Shown: positions 1-6,192 of the stretch, piece after piece
Numbering within the stretch: the first letter of the stretch is position 1
Layout: each line of letters starts with the position of its first letter
NCBI GenBank assembly: GCA_913059105.1
Contig: CAJXRL010000163.1
Span: forward strand, 1-6,242
Direction of reading: 5' to 3'
Origin: an uncultured Flavobacteriales bacterium
GTDB lineage: Bacteria > Bacteroidota > Bacteroidia > Flavobacteriales_E > Vicingaceae
DNA: 6,242 nucleotides
Notes under the pieces: model-generated
Seen by the model: the letters and a program-made list of their open reading frames with translations, nothing else
What the model was told of the DNA's origin: nothing
Database searches by the model: none
Position numbers and translations under genes: made by a program

Positions 1-48
1 TCTACACAGAGTAGATCGTCGGCAGCGTCAGATGTGTATAAGAGACAG
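1..48 (+). other. Nextera (Tn5) i5 sequencing adapter, artefact
   Basis: This is not genomic DNA. Bases 1-7 are the end of the Illumina P5 arm. Bases 8-15 (AGAGTAGA) are an 8-base i5 index, which matches the N504/S504 index as I remember it. Bases 16-29 (TCGTCGGCAGCGTC) are the Nextera read-1 tail, and bases 30-48 (AGATGTGTATAAGAGACAG) are the 19-bp Tn5 mosaic end. Genomic sequence starts at 49. The adapter opens a false GTG start at 34 and adds the peptide MYKRQ in frame to the truncated parB. It should be trimmed before annotation. Confidence 0.99.
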
Positions 49-351
49 GCTCGAGCTTTAGTAAATATCGAAGATGCTGAAAGTCAATTGGCGTTATATC
101 GTCAGATAATAGACGAAACGCTTTCTGTTAGAAAAACAGAAGAATTAGCAAAAAGCAAAAAGGAAAGTTCAACTTCAAATACAAAAGCTCCTTTATCGGT
201 TGTAGACAAGAGAATTAGAACCAATTTAACAGACTACTTTAGTGTTCCTGTTAAATTTCAAAGGAAAGACGAAGAAAAGGGAAGCATTACTATTCCTTTT
301 GACAGCGAGGAAGAACTTGCCAAGATTTTGAAAAAAATGAAAATTAAATAA
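49..351 (+). CDS. parB: Chromosome partitioning protein ParB, C-terminal part (5' truncated)
   Basis: This is the last 100 residues of a ParB/Spo0J-family protein. ParB binds parS sites near the origin, spreads along DNA as a CTP-dependent clamp, and works with the ParA ATPase to segregate chromosomes. The visible part starts with ARAL, the end of the family's GHARAL motif that closes the helix-turn-helix region. It continues with an acidic helix and LSVRKTEEL (residues 25-33), typical of ParB. Next comes a Lys/Ser/Thr-rich linker (about 35-50), then the C-terminal dimerisation domain (about 54-96: RIRTNLTDYF, a basic strand, GSITIPF, EEELAKIL). A whole ParB is about 290-310 residues, so roughly two thirds is missing upstream, cut by the contig end. 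The GTG at 34 lies in adapter and is not a start. DUF5683 follows after 5 bp, as in many Bacteroidota, where parA normally lies upstream. The family call is firm from motifs and context, although the N-terminal ParB/Srx domain is not present. Confidence 0.92.
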   Translation, partial: ARALVNIEDAESQLALYRQIIDETLSVRKTEELAKSKKESSTSNTKAPLSVVDKRIRTNLTDYFSVPVKFQRKDEEKGSITIPFDSEEELAKILKKMKIK

Positions 352-356
352 GGTAA

Positions 357-920
357 ATGAAAAAGCACCTTGCTTTCATTTTTCTAATCTGCATCGGATT
401 TGGCGGTCTTGCTCAAAAATCAGACACCCTTAATTTGGACAGTCTGCCCTATCACTCTCCTAAAAAGGCAACCTTACTTTCTCTGGTGGTGCCTGGTTTA
501 GGGCAAGTGTATAATAAAAAGTATTGGAAAATTCCTTTGGTTTATGCCATTATTGGAACTCCTTTATACTTTGCATTAGAGGAATCTAAACTGTACAATG
601 AATTTAAAGATGCATATGTTGCTGAAGAATTAGGGAATTCTCATAAGTACACTGGTGTTTATAATTCTACCCAATTAAATTCTCTACTCCAAAATCATCG
701 TCAGAATAGAGATTTGTTTTTTGTGCTAACAGCTGCGGCATATGCTATGAACATTTTAGATGCTGCTGTAGATGCTCATTTATACAACTTTGACGTTAGC
801 GATGATTTGTCCGCATCATTAAAGCCTAGCTTTCAATTCGATAGAGCAGGAAATAGAATGATTCCTTCAATGACGCTTTCCTTAAAATTTACTAAAAAGA
901 GCCATCAAAACGCTTTTTAA
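357..920 (+). CDS. DUF5683 domain-containing membrane protein
   Basis: This is a 187-residue protein of the DUF5683 family, whose function is unknown. It has a clear signal peptide (MKK, hydrophobic residues 5-18, then GLA|Q with predicted cleavage after Ala19). The family's hallmark follows at about 33-60: SPKKATLLSLVVPGLGQVYN, then KKYWKIP. There are two likely membrane segments, about 59-74 and 118-133, and the conserved stretch NILDAAVDAHL at 132-142. The C-terminal 40 residues look like beta strands (LKPSFQF, MTLSLKF). The PGLGQVYNKKYWK motif resembles that of small TM2-like membrane proteins, which says little about function. It starts 5 bp after parB and is followed by dapB and lepB, the standard Bacteroidota order, so it is probably co-transcribed with parB. 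An AAGG just upstream of the ATG could be a weak ribosome binding site. Family assignment is confident; any role in the envelope or in segregation is only suggested by the neighbours. Confidence 0.88.
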   Translation: MKKHLAFIFLICIGFGGLAQKSDTLNLDSLPYHSPKKATLLSLVVPGLGQVYNKKYWKIPLVYAIIGTPLYFALEESKLYNEFKDAYVAEELGNSHKYTGVYNSTQLNSLLQNHRQNRDLFFVLTAAAYAMNILDAAVDAHLYNFDVSDDLSASLKPSFQFDRAGNRMIPSMTLSLKFTKKSHQNAF

Positions 921-974
921 GCCGAACATGTATTATACATTAAACTTCAACTCTCTAATTTTACTTTTAACTCC

Positions 975-1691
975 ATGAAAATCGCTTTACTAGGTTACGG
1001 AAAAATGGGAAAGGCCATTGAAAGCATTGCTATTGAGCGAGGTCACGAAGTTGTTCTAAAGATTAACTCCAGAAATCTGGAAACTTTAACAATTCAAAAC
1101 TTGAAAACTGCTGATGTAGCGATAGAGTTCTCTACTCCTGATTATGTGCTTTCAAATATTAAAATTTGCCTACAGGCAGGAACACCTATTGCGGTGGGAA
1201 CTACCGGATGGCATGGTAATAAAACCGAAGTATACAGTCAAGTTAAAAAACTAAATGGCAGCTTTTTAGCGGCCTCAAATTTTAGTATAGGAGTAAATAT
1301 TTTTTTTGAACTAAACAGACGATTAGCGGAGTTAATGAGCAATCAGGAGAGTTACACTTCTGAAATTCAAGAAATTCATCACACAGAAAAAATTGATAGC
1401 CCTAGTGGAACTGCGATAACTTTGGCGGAGGAAATAATTAATCATAATTCGACTTATTCTTCCTGGGAAAACAAAGCAAGCACAAAAAAAGAAGCTATAG
1501 AAATAATATCATATAGGGAACCAGATGTTCCCGGCACACACGAAGTAACATACAGCTCTAACATAGACATAATAAGCATTAAACACCAGGCAAGGAATCG
1601 CAAAGGTTTCGCCTTGGGGGCAGTTTTAGCCGCAGAATACATTCAAACTAAAAAAGGCATTTTCAGCATGCAAGATGTTTTAAAAAACTAG
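975..1691 (+). CDS. dapB: 4-hydroxy-tetrahydrodipicolinate reductase DapB
   Basis: This cytoplasmic enzyme reduces 4-hydroxy-tetrahydrodipicolinate to tetrahydrodipicolinate with NAD(P)H, in the diaminopimelate/lysine pathway that feeds peptidoglycan. The N-terminal Rossmann fold carries the dinucleotide motif GYGKMG at residues 7-12. The conserved loops IEFSTP (50-55) and GTTGW (75-79) follow, then SNFSIGVN (101-108). The catalytic segment is EIHHTEKIDSPSGTA (133-147): His135 matches the family's general acid/base His, Lys139 the proton-donor Lys, and SGT 144-146 binds substrate. The C-terminus has GTHEV (187-191) and the conserved HQARNRKGFALGA (204-216). At 238 residues it is shorter than the E. 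coli enzyme (273), as is usual in Bacteroidota. The ATG at 975 puts the Rossmann strand right at the N-terminus as expected. The gene lies 54 bp after DUF5683 and 3 bp before lepB, so it is almost certainly transcribed and perhaps translated together with lepB. All key residues are present. Confidence 0.97.
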   Translation: MKIALLGYGKMGKAIESIAIERGHEVVLKINSRNLETLTIQNLKTADVAIEFSTPDYVLSNIKICLQAGTPIAVGTTGWHGNKTEVYSQVKKLNGSFLAASNFSIGVNIFFELNRRLAELMSNQESYTSEIQEIHHTEKIDSPSGTAITLAEEIINHNSTYSSWENKASTKKEAIEIISYREPDVPGTHEVTYSSNIDIISIKHQARNRKGFALGAVLAAEYIQTKKGIFSMQDVLKN

Positions 1692-1694
1692 ACA

Positions 1695-3404
1695 ATGACA
1701 ACAGCAATTTACATTATACTTTTTTACTTTATCGCCTCACATTTTGGCTTGTATCTACTTTTCAAGAAAGCCGGTGAAGATGGTTGGAAAGCTTTAATTC
1801 CTTTTTACAGCACTTACATTTCCATCAAAATGATTCACAAACCAATTTGGTGGATGGCAATCTATTATATTCCATTCTTAGGCTTTATTGTTTGGGTAGG
1901 AATAATTGTAGAACTTCTAAAACAGTTTAAAATTATTAGCTTTTGGGAACATGCATTGGCAGTAATTTTTACTCCTTTTTACCTGGCCTATGTTGGCTTA
2001 ACGGACAACCATAAATTTGTAGGATTTGAATTTGTCAAAACATACAAGAAGACTAAGATTAGGGAGTGGGCAGATGCTATTGCATTTGCGGTTATTGCAG
2101 CTACTTTGATTCGAGCCATTTACATCGAAGCATTTACAATACCTACTTCTTCAATGGAAAAGTCCTTATTAGTAGGTGATTTCCTATTTGTAAGTAAAGT
2201 GAGTTACGGTTCCCGAATACCAAACACTCCTATTTTCTTTCCTTTTGCACATCACACCTTGCCAGGAACCGAAAATGTAAAGTCCTATTCAGAACTTATT
2301 AAATTGCCTTACAAAAGGTTATTTAAGTTTCAAGATGTTAAACGCAACGAAGCTGTAGTTTTCAACTTTCCAGCTGGCGATACTGTTGCAGTAGAGCAGC
2401 AAGCAAGAACATATTATGCTCTACTTAGAGAATATGATGCAATTTTTGGAAAAGAAGATGGTAGAAATTTTTTCATGAACGGTTTACCAAAAAAGTTTCA
2501 GAAGAATTTTATTGATCGTTATTTTCAACCAAACCGAGACTTGAACGATGATATGACTTATGCCAGGGCTCAAAAAATTGTAACCCAAGGCTTTGAAGTT
2601 ATAGCACGCCCTGTAGATAAAAGGGAAAACTACATTAAACGTTGCGTCGCTCTACCTGGCGACCAATTAGAAATTGTAGATGGAAAATTATTAATTGATG
2701 GAAAAGAAGCATATCAATCAGAAGGACTTCAGACAACATACACGGTTACCTGTAAAGTACAATCAAATCCACAATTGCCTCCTATTAGATATCAAAAACT
2801 AATCGATAATGAAATCACTGACTTTAGTTGGTCTCCAGAAATGGGAAACACTATTGACTTGCATTTAACCAAAGAAACACTAGAATACATTCGGTCTTTA
2901 AGTAATGTTGAAAGTGTTACCAAAATCAACAAAGACAAAGGTTTTTATCAAAATTCAAGCTTAAAGAGTTACCCTATCTTTCCAAATACAATGGAGTCCG
3001 ATTGGACAGAAGATAACTTTGGCCCTGTCAATATTCCTTATAAAGGTCAGATATTAGCATTGACTGTTAAGAATTTACCAATGTACAAGCGTTTGATTGA
3101 AATTTACGAACGGAATGAATTGAACGTTGAAAATGAAAAAATTTATATCAATGGCGAAGCAACAACTAGCTATGAGGTAAAAATGGATTACTATTGGATG
3201 ATGGGAGACAACAGACATAACTCTCAAGATAGTCGATTTTGGGGATTTGTACCTGAAGACCACATTGTTGGCAAGGCTGTTTTCATTTGGATGTCTTTAG
3301 ATCCTAATAAGTCCTTATTCAGCAAGATACGTTGGGATCGTGTTTTTAACTTAGTTCACAAAGACGACGAAGCTTATGGCGAGAGAAAAGAAATGGCACA
3401 GTAA
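1695..3404 (+). CDS. lepB: Signal peptidase I (LepB), enlarged Bacteroidota type
   Basis: This inner-membrane serine protease (family S26) removes signal peptides from exported proteins with a Ser/Lys dyad. The catalytic Ser153 lies in IPTSSMEKSLLVGDF (149-163). The general-base Lys315 lies in YIKRCVALPGD (313-323). The terminal box GDNRHNSQDSRFWG is at 504-517. At 569 residues it is far longer than E. coli LepB (324). The N-terminal 110 residues hold three hydrophobic segments (about 3-23, 52-76, 83-103) with KAGEDGWKALIPFY (25-38), a pattern resembling DUF5684-type membrane domains. A fourth segment (about 126-146) is the usual anchor just before the Ser box. Roughly 85 residues (about 227-310), charged and aromatic, separate the VVFNFP strand from the Lys box, and a second long region (about 345-485) lies before the GDNR box. 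The dyad is intact, so the enzyme should be active. It starts 3 bp after dapB, indicating one transcript. Large LepB proteins of this kind are common in Bacteroidota; I infer the extra regions shape the periplasmic cap. Confidence 0.96.
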   Translation: MTTAIYIILFYFIASHFGLYLLFKKAGEDGWKALIPFYSTYISIKMIHKPIWWMAIYYIPFLGFIVWVGIIVELLKQFKIISFWEHALAVIFTPFYLAYVGLTDNHKFVGFEFVKTYKKTKIREWADAIAFAVIAATLIRAIYIEAFTIPTSSMEKSLLVGDFLFVSKVSYGSRIPNTPIFFPFAHHTLPGTENVKSYSELIKLPYKRLFKFQDVKRNEAVVFNFPAGDTVAVEQQARTYYALLREYDAIFGKEDGRNFFMNGLPKKFQKNFIDRYFQPNRDLNDDMTYARAQKIVTQGFEVIARPVDKRENYIKRCVALPGDQLEIVDGKLLIDGKEAYQSEGLQTTYTVTCKVQSNPQLPPIRYQKLIDNEITDFSWSPEMGNTIDLHLTKETLEYIRSLSNVESVTKINKDKGFYQNSSLKSYPIFPNTMESDWTEDNFGPVNIPYKGQILALTVKNLPMYKRLIEIYERNELNVENEKIYINGEATTSYEVKMDYYWMMGDNRHNSQDSRFWGFVPEDHIVGKAVFIWMSLDPNKSLFSKIRWDRVFNLVHKDDEAYGERKEMAQ

Positions 3405-3429
3405 ATGCACATTTCTTATGGTCTAACCG

Positions 3430-3437
3430 TACTTTTG
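3430..3437 (+). promoter_or_regulatory. Candidate Bacteroidota -7 promoter element upstream of ubiE
   Basis: TACTTTTG at 3430-3437 matches the Bacteroidota -7 consensus TAnnTTTG exactly and is followed by the common C. It lies in the 50-bp gap between lepB and ubiE, 17 bp before the ATG at 3455, so transcription would begin around 3443 with a very short leader. I could not find a good TTTG/TTG -33 element at the expected distance. It suggests that ubiE starts a transcription unit separate from the par-dapB-lepB block. Confidence 0.5.
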
Positions 3438-3454
3438 CAATAGCAGATATCATT

Positions 3455-4183
3455 ATGGCAGAAACAGTAACCCCCTACAAGGGAAAAAGTAGTTCGAAAA
3501 AAGAACAAGTAGCGGAGATGTTTGACAACATTTCTCATCGGTATGACTTTTTAAATCACTTCTTATCTTTAGGAATAGATAAGCTTTGGCGTAAAAAAGC
3601 TGTAAAAATTCTTAGTGCTATAGAGCCAAAAGTAATATTAGACGTTGCTACAGGTACTGGCGATTTTGCAATTGAAAGCCTCTCGTTAAAACCAACAAAA
3701 GTTGTTGGCATTGATATAAGCCAAGGGATGTTGGATAAGGGAATTATCAAAATCAAAAAGAAAGGTCAGGAAGACATAATAGAATTGAAATATGGAGATT
3801 CAGAGGACATACCGTTTGAAGACAACCACTTTGATGCTATAACGGTTGCGTTTGGAGTTCGAAATTTTGAGAATTTAGAGAAAGGCCTTTCAGAAATGAA
3901 AAGAGTCTTAAAGTCTGGAGGAATGGCTGTTGTTTTGGAGTTTTCAAAACCTAAAGCTTTTCCGATAAAACAGATATACAATTTTTACTTTCATAAGGTC
4001 TTACCAGGAATTGGAAAGTTGGTATCGAAAGACGCATCAGCTTACACTTATTTACCTGAGTCTGTAGAAGCCTTTCCGGAAGGAAAAGAATTTGAAGAAA
4101 TTTTGAAAAATGTAGGATTTAATTACATCAGCACTCACCCCTTATTTTTCGGTATTTCTTCAATTTATGTTGTCCAAAAATAA
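3455..4183 (+). CDS. ubiE: Demethylmenaquinone C-methyltransferase (MenG/UbiE)
   Basis: This SAM-dependent class I methyltransferase methylates demethylmenaquinone to menaquinone, the last step in making the respiratory quinone; Bacteroidota use menaquinone, so the MenG role is the expected one. The first UbiE signature is visible at 30-46 (YDFLNHFLSLGIDKLWR). SAM motif I is DVATGTGD at 63-70, the acidic strand end after it is VVGIDIS (83-89), and GDSEDIPF (114-121) binds the adenine side. The second UbiE signature is RVLKSGG...LEFSKP at 150-166, with Ser in place of the commoner Pro after RVLK. Conserved C-terminal features are SAYTYLPESVEAFP (195-208) and the ending GISSIYVVQK. Length 242 is normal for the family. 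It precedes porT by 27 bp, a pairing seen in other Flavobacteriia, although no functional link between the two is obvious. A TACTTTTG promoter-like element lies just upstream. Confidence 0.96.
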   Translation: MAETVTPYKGKSSSKKEQVAEMFDNISHRYDFLNHFLSLGIDKLWRKKAVKILSAIEPKVILDVATGTGDFAIESLSLKPTKVVGIDISQGMLDKGIIKIKKKGQEDIIELKYGDSEDIPFEDNHFDAITVAFGVRNFENLEKGLSEMKRVLKSGGMAVVLEFSKPKAFPIKQIYNFYFHKVLPGIGKLVSKDASAYTYLPESVEAFPEGKEFEEILKNVGFNYISTHPLFFGISSIYVVQK

Positions 4184-4210
4184 AACAGACGTAAAAGCGT
4201 TTGACAATTC

Positions 4211-4918
4211 ATGAAGTATTGCATTAGCCTTTTTCTTATTTTTTGCAGTTTGCTATCAATGGCACAATCGCCTAAGGTGAACAATTTGCAAAAATTTGAT
4301 CAAAAGCGAATTCATTTTGGATTTGCATTGGGAATAAACAGTGGTGGATTTGCTTTACAAAGAAAAGCTTACAACTTAACAACGGATAGTTTACAAAGTT
4401 TGGACGTTGTGAACCAAAGCGGATTTAATTTGGGCATCGTTAGTGATTTACACATAACTAAGAGCTTCAATTTGAGATTTGTTCCTACCCTAGTTTTCGG
4501 ACAACGTAATATGGAGTTTAACTTCATCAATTTTAAAGGCGAACGATACACCGAGCTTAGACAAATTGAATCTACCTATTTAGACTTTCCATTATTATTC
4601 AAGTATCGCTCTGCCAGGTTAAACAACTTTGCAGCTTATTTTATTGCAGGCGGAAAATTCTCTTTAGATTTAGCTTCAAACGAAAACGTTGATAATAATG
4701 ATATTGAAGAATCCATTATTAAATTAAAACGTAATACTTATTCGGCAGAAGTTGGAATTGGGACTGATTTCTTCTTGCCCTTTTTTAAATTAGGACTTGA
4801 AATAAAGATGTCCTATAGTCTGGATGATGCATTAATCAGAGACAATACAGAATTGTCAAACCCAATCGAAGAAATTCGTCCAAAGATGTTCTTCTTTACC
4901 ATTTTATTCGAAGGTTAA
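4211..4918 (+). CDS. porT: PorT-family outer membrane beta-barrel protein (type IX secretion)
   Basis: This is a 235-residue protein with a signal peptide (residues 1-18, cleavage expected at SMA|Q) followed by a predicted beta-barrel. PorT (SprT in gliding flavobacteria) is required for the type IX secretion system, which exports proteins with C-terminal sorting domains and gliding adhesins. Family-like segments are NLQKFDQKRIHFGFALGINS (25-44), FNLGIVSDLHI (72-82), NLRFVPTLVFGQRNMEF (87-103) and ESTYLDFPLLFKYRS (120-134). C-terminal strands with alternating hydrophobic residues follow, including VGIGTDFFLPFFKLGLEIKMSYS, ending PKMFFFTILFEG (224-235). The position directly after ubiE supports PorT over a generic barrel of the OMP_b-brl_2 type, because the ubiE-porT pair recurs in Flavobacteriia. 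No SD site is visible. Some doubt remains because PorT is weakly conserved and other porin-like barrels share the fold. Confidence 0.85.
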   Translation: MKYCISLFLIFCSLLSMAQSPKVNNLQKFDQKRIHFGFALGINSGGFALQRKAYNLTTDSLQSLDVVNQSGFNLGIVSDLHITKSFNLRFVPTLVFGQRNMEFNFINFKGERYTELRQIESTYLDFPLLFKYRSARLNNFAAYFIAGGKFSLDLASNENVDNNDIEESIIKLKRNTYSAEVGIGTDFFLPFFKLGLEIKMSYSLDDALIRDNTELSNPIEEIRPKMFFFTILFEG

Positions 4919-4919
4919 G

Positions 4920-5633
4920 TTGATAATTAATAGATCCATATTCATCGCGTTATCAACTGTTCTTTTCGGGGCATGCAAAACTAGCAATGAACCTTCCAAA
5001 AGCACTTCAGCCGTAACAAGTAGTTCTACCCAAATTACTTACTTAGCCTTAGGCGATTCGTATACTATTGGCGAAATGGTTGAACAACAAACTACTTTTC
5101 CTTTTTTATTGGCAAAATCTATAACAAAGAAATCAGATTTCGAAGTAATGTCTACTACGATCATCGCAAAAACTGGTTGGAGAACTGACGAACTGCTTAC
5201 TGCAATAAAAGAAGTCAAGAAAAAATACGACCTAGTTTCAGTTTTAATTGGTGTGAATAATCAATACCAAGGTAAAGAAATTGATCAGTTTAGAGAAGAC
5301 TTTAAACTAATATTAGAAAAGGCAATTAGCTTTTCTAAAAATAGCAAAAAGGGTGTTTTTGTATATAGTATACCGGATTACAGTGTAATGCCTTTTATGC
5401 GAGGAAAAGACGTTAAAAAAGTAAGCGCTGAAATAAAGAAATTCAACGGCATTTGTTCAGATGTAGCCTATCAAATGGGGGTTAGTTTTTATAACATTAC
5501 TCCTATTTCTCAAAAAGCACAGTTTGACAGCAATTTGATTGCTAACGACAAACTACACCCAAGCGGCGCCATGTATAAAATTTGGGTAAGCGAAACAGTT
5601 GAACGGATCATTTCCAATCAGTTAAATCAGTAA
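4920..5633 (+). CDS. SGNH/GDSL-family hydrolase, predicted lipoprotein
   Basis: This is a 237-residue esterase/lipase-like hydrolase of the SGNH fold. Block I is YLALGDSYTIGE (41-52) with nucleophile Ser47. Block II Gly is in KTGWRTDELL (84-93, Gly86). Block III is LIGVNNQYQG (109-118) with oxyanion Asn113. Block V is NDKLHPSG (209-216), giving Asp210 and His213. All four catalytic positions are present, so it should be active; the substrate (acyl, acetyl or phospholipid ester) cannot be told. The N-terminus is hydrophobic (residues 7-18) and ends FGAC, a loose lipobox with Phe at -3, followed by a Ser/Thr-rich spacer (20-38), which suggests a lipid-anchored periplasmic protein. The start is TTG at 4920, one base after the porT stop; no in-frame ATG precedes the signal sequence, and the next Met (residue 53) lies inside the catalytic domain. 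Translational coupling with porT is likely. Confidence 0.87.
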   Translation: MIINRSIFIALSTVLFGACKTSNEPSKSTSAVTSSSTQITYLALGDSYTIGEMVEQQTTFPFLLAKSITKKSDFEVMSTTIIAKTGWRTDELLTAIKEVKKKYDLVSVLIGVNNQYQGKEIDQFREDFKLILEKAISFSKNSKKGVFVYSIPDYSVMPFMRGKDVKKVSAEIKKFNGICSDVAYQMGVSFYNITPISQKAQFDSNLIANDKLHPSGAMYKIWVSETVERIISNQLNQ

Positions 5634-5646
5634 ACCACAGTAAGGC

Positions 5647-5677
5647 TTGACTTTTTGAGCGCAAATGCTTAGTTTCG
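5647..5677 (+). promoter_or_regulatory. Candidate promoter for mtaB
   Basis: TTG at 5647-5649 is followed after 20 bases by TAGTTTCG at 5670-5677. This matches the Bacteroidota arrangement TTG-N19-21-TAnnTTTG with one mismatch. Predicted initiation about six bases downstream falls just before the ATG at 5686. That would make the ATG at 5665 untranscribed and favours 5686 as the mtaB start. The evidence is one sequence match only. Confidence 0.4.
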
Positions 5678-5685
5678 CAATTCTT

Positions 5686-6192
5686 ATGAAGCACAGTTCA
5701 ACTATTTCTTTTTACACGCTTGGTTGTAAGCTAAATTTTTCTGAAACGTCAGGAATTGCAAGGCTTTTCGAAGAAAGTGGCTATGCCAGAGTAGATTTTA
5801 AAGAAGGTGCAGACATTGTTGTAATTAACACCTGTTCTGTTACCGAACAAGCCGATAAGAAGTGTAGACAAATTGTAAAGCAAGCTAGGAATCTTTCTGC
5901 AGATTCTTTTATAGCCATAATTGGTTGTTACGCTCAACTTAAACCAAATGAGATCGCTTCAATTCAAGGAGTAAATATTGTTTTAGGTGCTCAAGAAAAA
6001 TTCAACTTGCTACAACATGTACAAGATTGGGAGCAAGAAAACTACTCAAACAAAGTAGTTGCCTCAGAGATAAAGTACGTAAAGGATTTTGTTCCTTCCT
6101 ACTCTTTAGGCGATAGAACCAGATCTTTCTTAAAAGTACAAGACGGCTGCGATTATTTCTGTTCGTTCTGCACTATTCCGTTGGCAAGAGGG
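5686..6192 (+). CDS. mtaB: tRNA (t6A37) methylthiotransferase MtaB, N-terminal part (3' truncated)
   Basis: This is the first 169 residues of a MiaB/RimO-type radical SAM enzyme. MtaB adds a methylthio group to t6A at position 37 of ANN-decoding tRNAs, giving ms2t6A. The N-terminal UPF0004 domain has three cysteines for the auxiliary 4Fe-4S cluster: Cys14 in TLGCKLN, Cys50 in NTCSVT and Cys81 in IGCYAQ. The radical SAM CxxxCxxC motif (Cys155, Cys159, Cys162) lies in KVQDGCDYFCSFCTIPLARG. TLGCKLN with FSETSGI, VTEQADKKCRQ and the CTIPLARG ending fit MtaB better than MiaB (usually GCQMN) or RimO. The gene stops at 6192, where adapter starts; the six codons after it (LSLIHI) and the TGA are artefacts. 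About 260 residues, comprising the rest of the radical SAM barrel and the TRAM domain, are missing. An in-frame ATG at 5665 would add MLSFAIL, but homologous N-termini and the likely promoter position favour 5686. Confidence 0.93.

Noticed and set aside
895..930. Possible hairpin (AAAAAG ... CTTTTT) at the end of the DUF5683 gene as a terminator
   Set aside because: The six-pair stem is nearly all A-T, overlaps the coding end, and has no GC-rich core. It is expected by chance in AT-rich sequence.
956..969. TAATTTTA and TACTTTTA upstream of dapB as a promoter -7 element
   Set aside because: Each lacks the final G of TAnnTTTG, the second lies only 5 bp from the ATG, and no -33 TTG is at the right distance. 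dapB may simply be co-transcribed with the genes before it.
1454..1642. Minus-strand ORFs inside dapB, lepB (3075-3263), ubiE (3556-3756, 3766-3981), porT (4369-4551) and mtaB (5749-5937)
   Set aside because: All are 60-71 codon antisense shadows of well-supported genes with no recognisable domains.
4184..4210. Short palindrome-like ACG...CGT in the ubiE-porT gap as terminator or operator
   Set aside because: Only three to four pairs can form, with no T-tract; not distinguishable from chance.
5640..5662. GCTTGA...TTGAGC hairpin after the SGNH gene
   Set aside because: Only about four pairs including a G-T; it overlaps a better-supported promoter-like arrangement.
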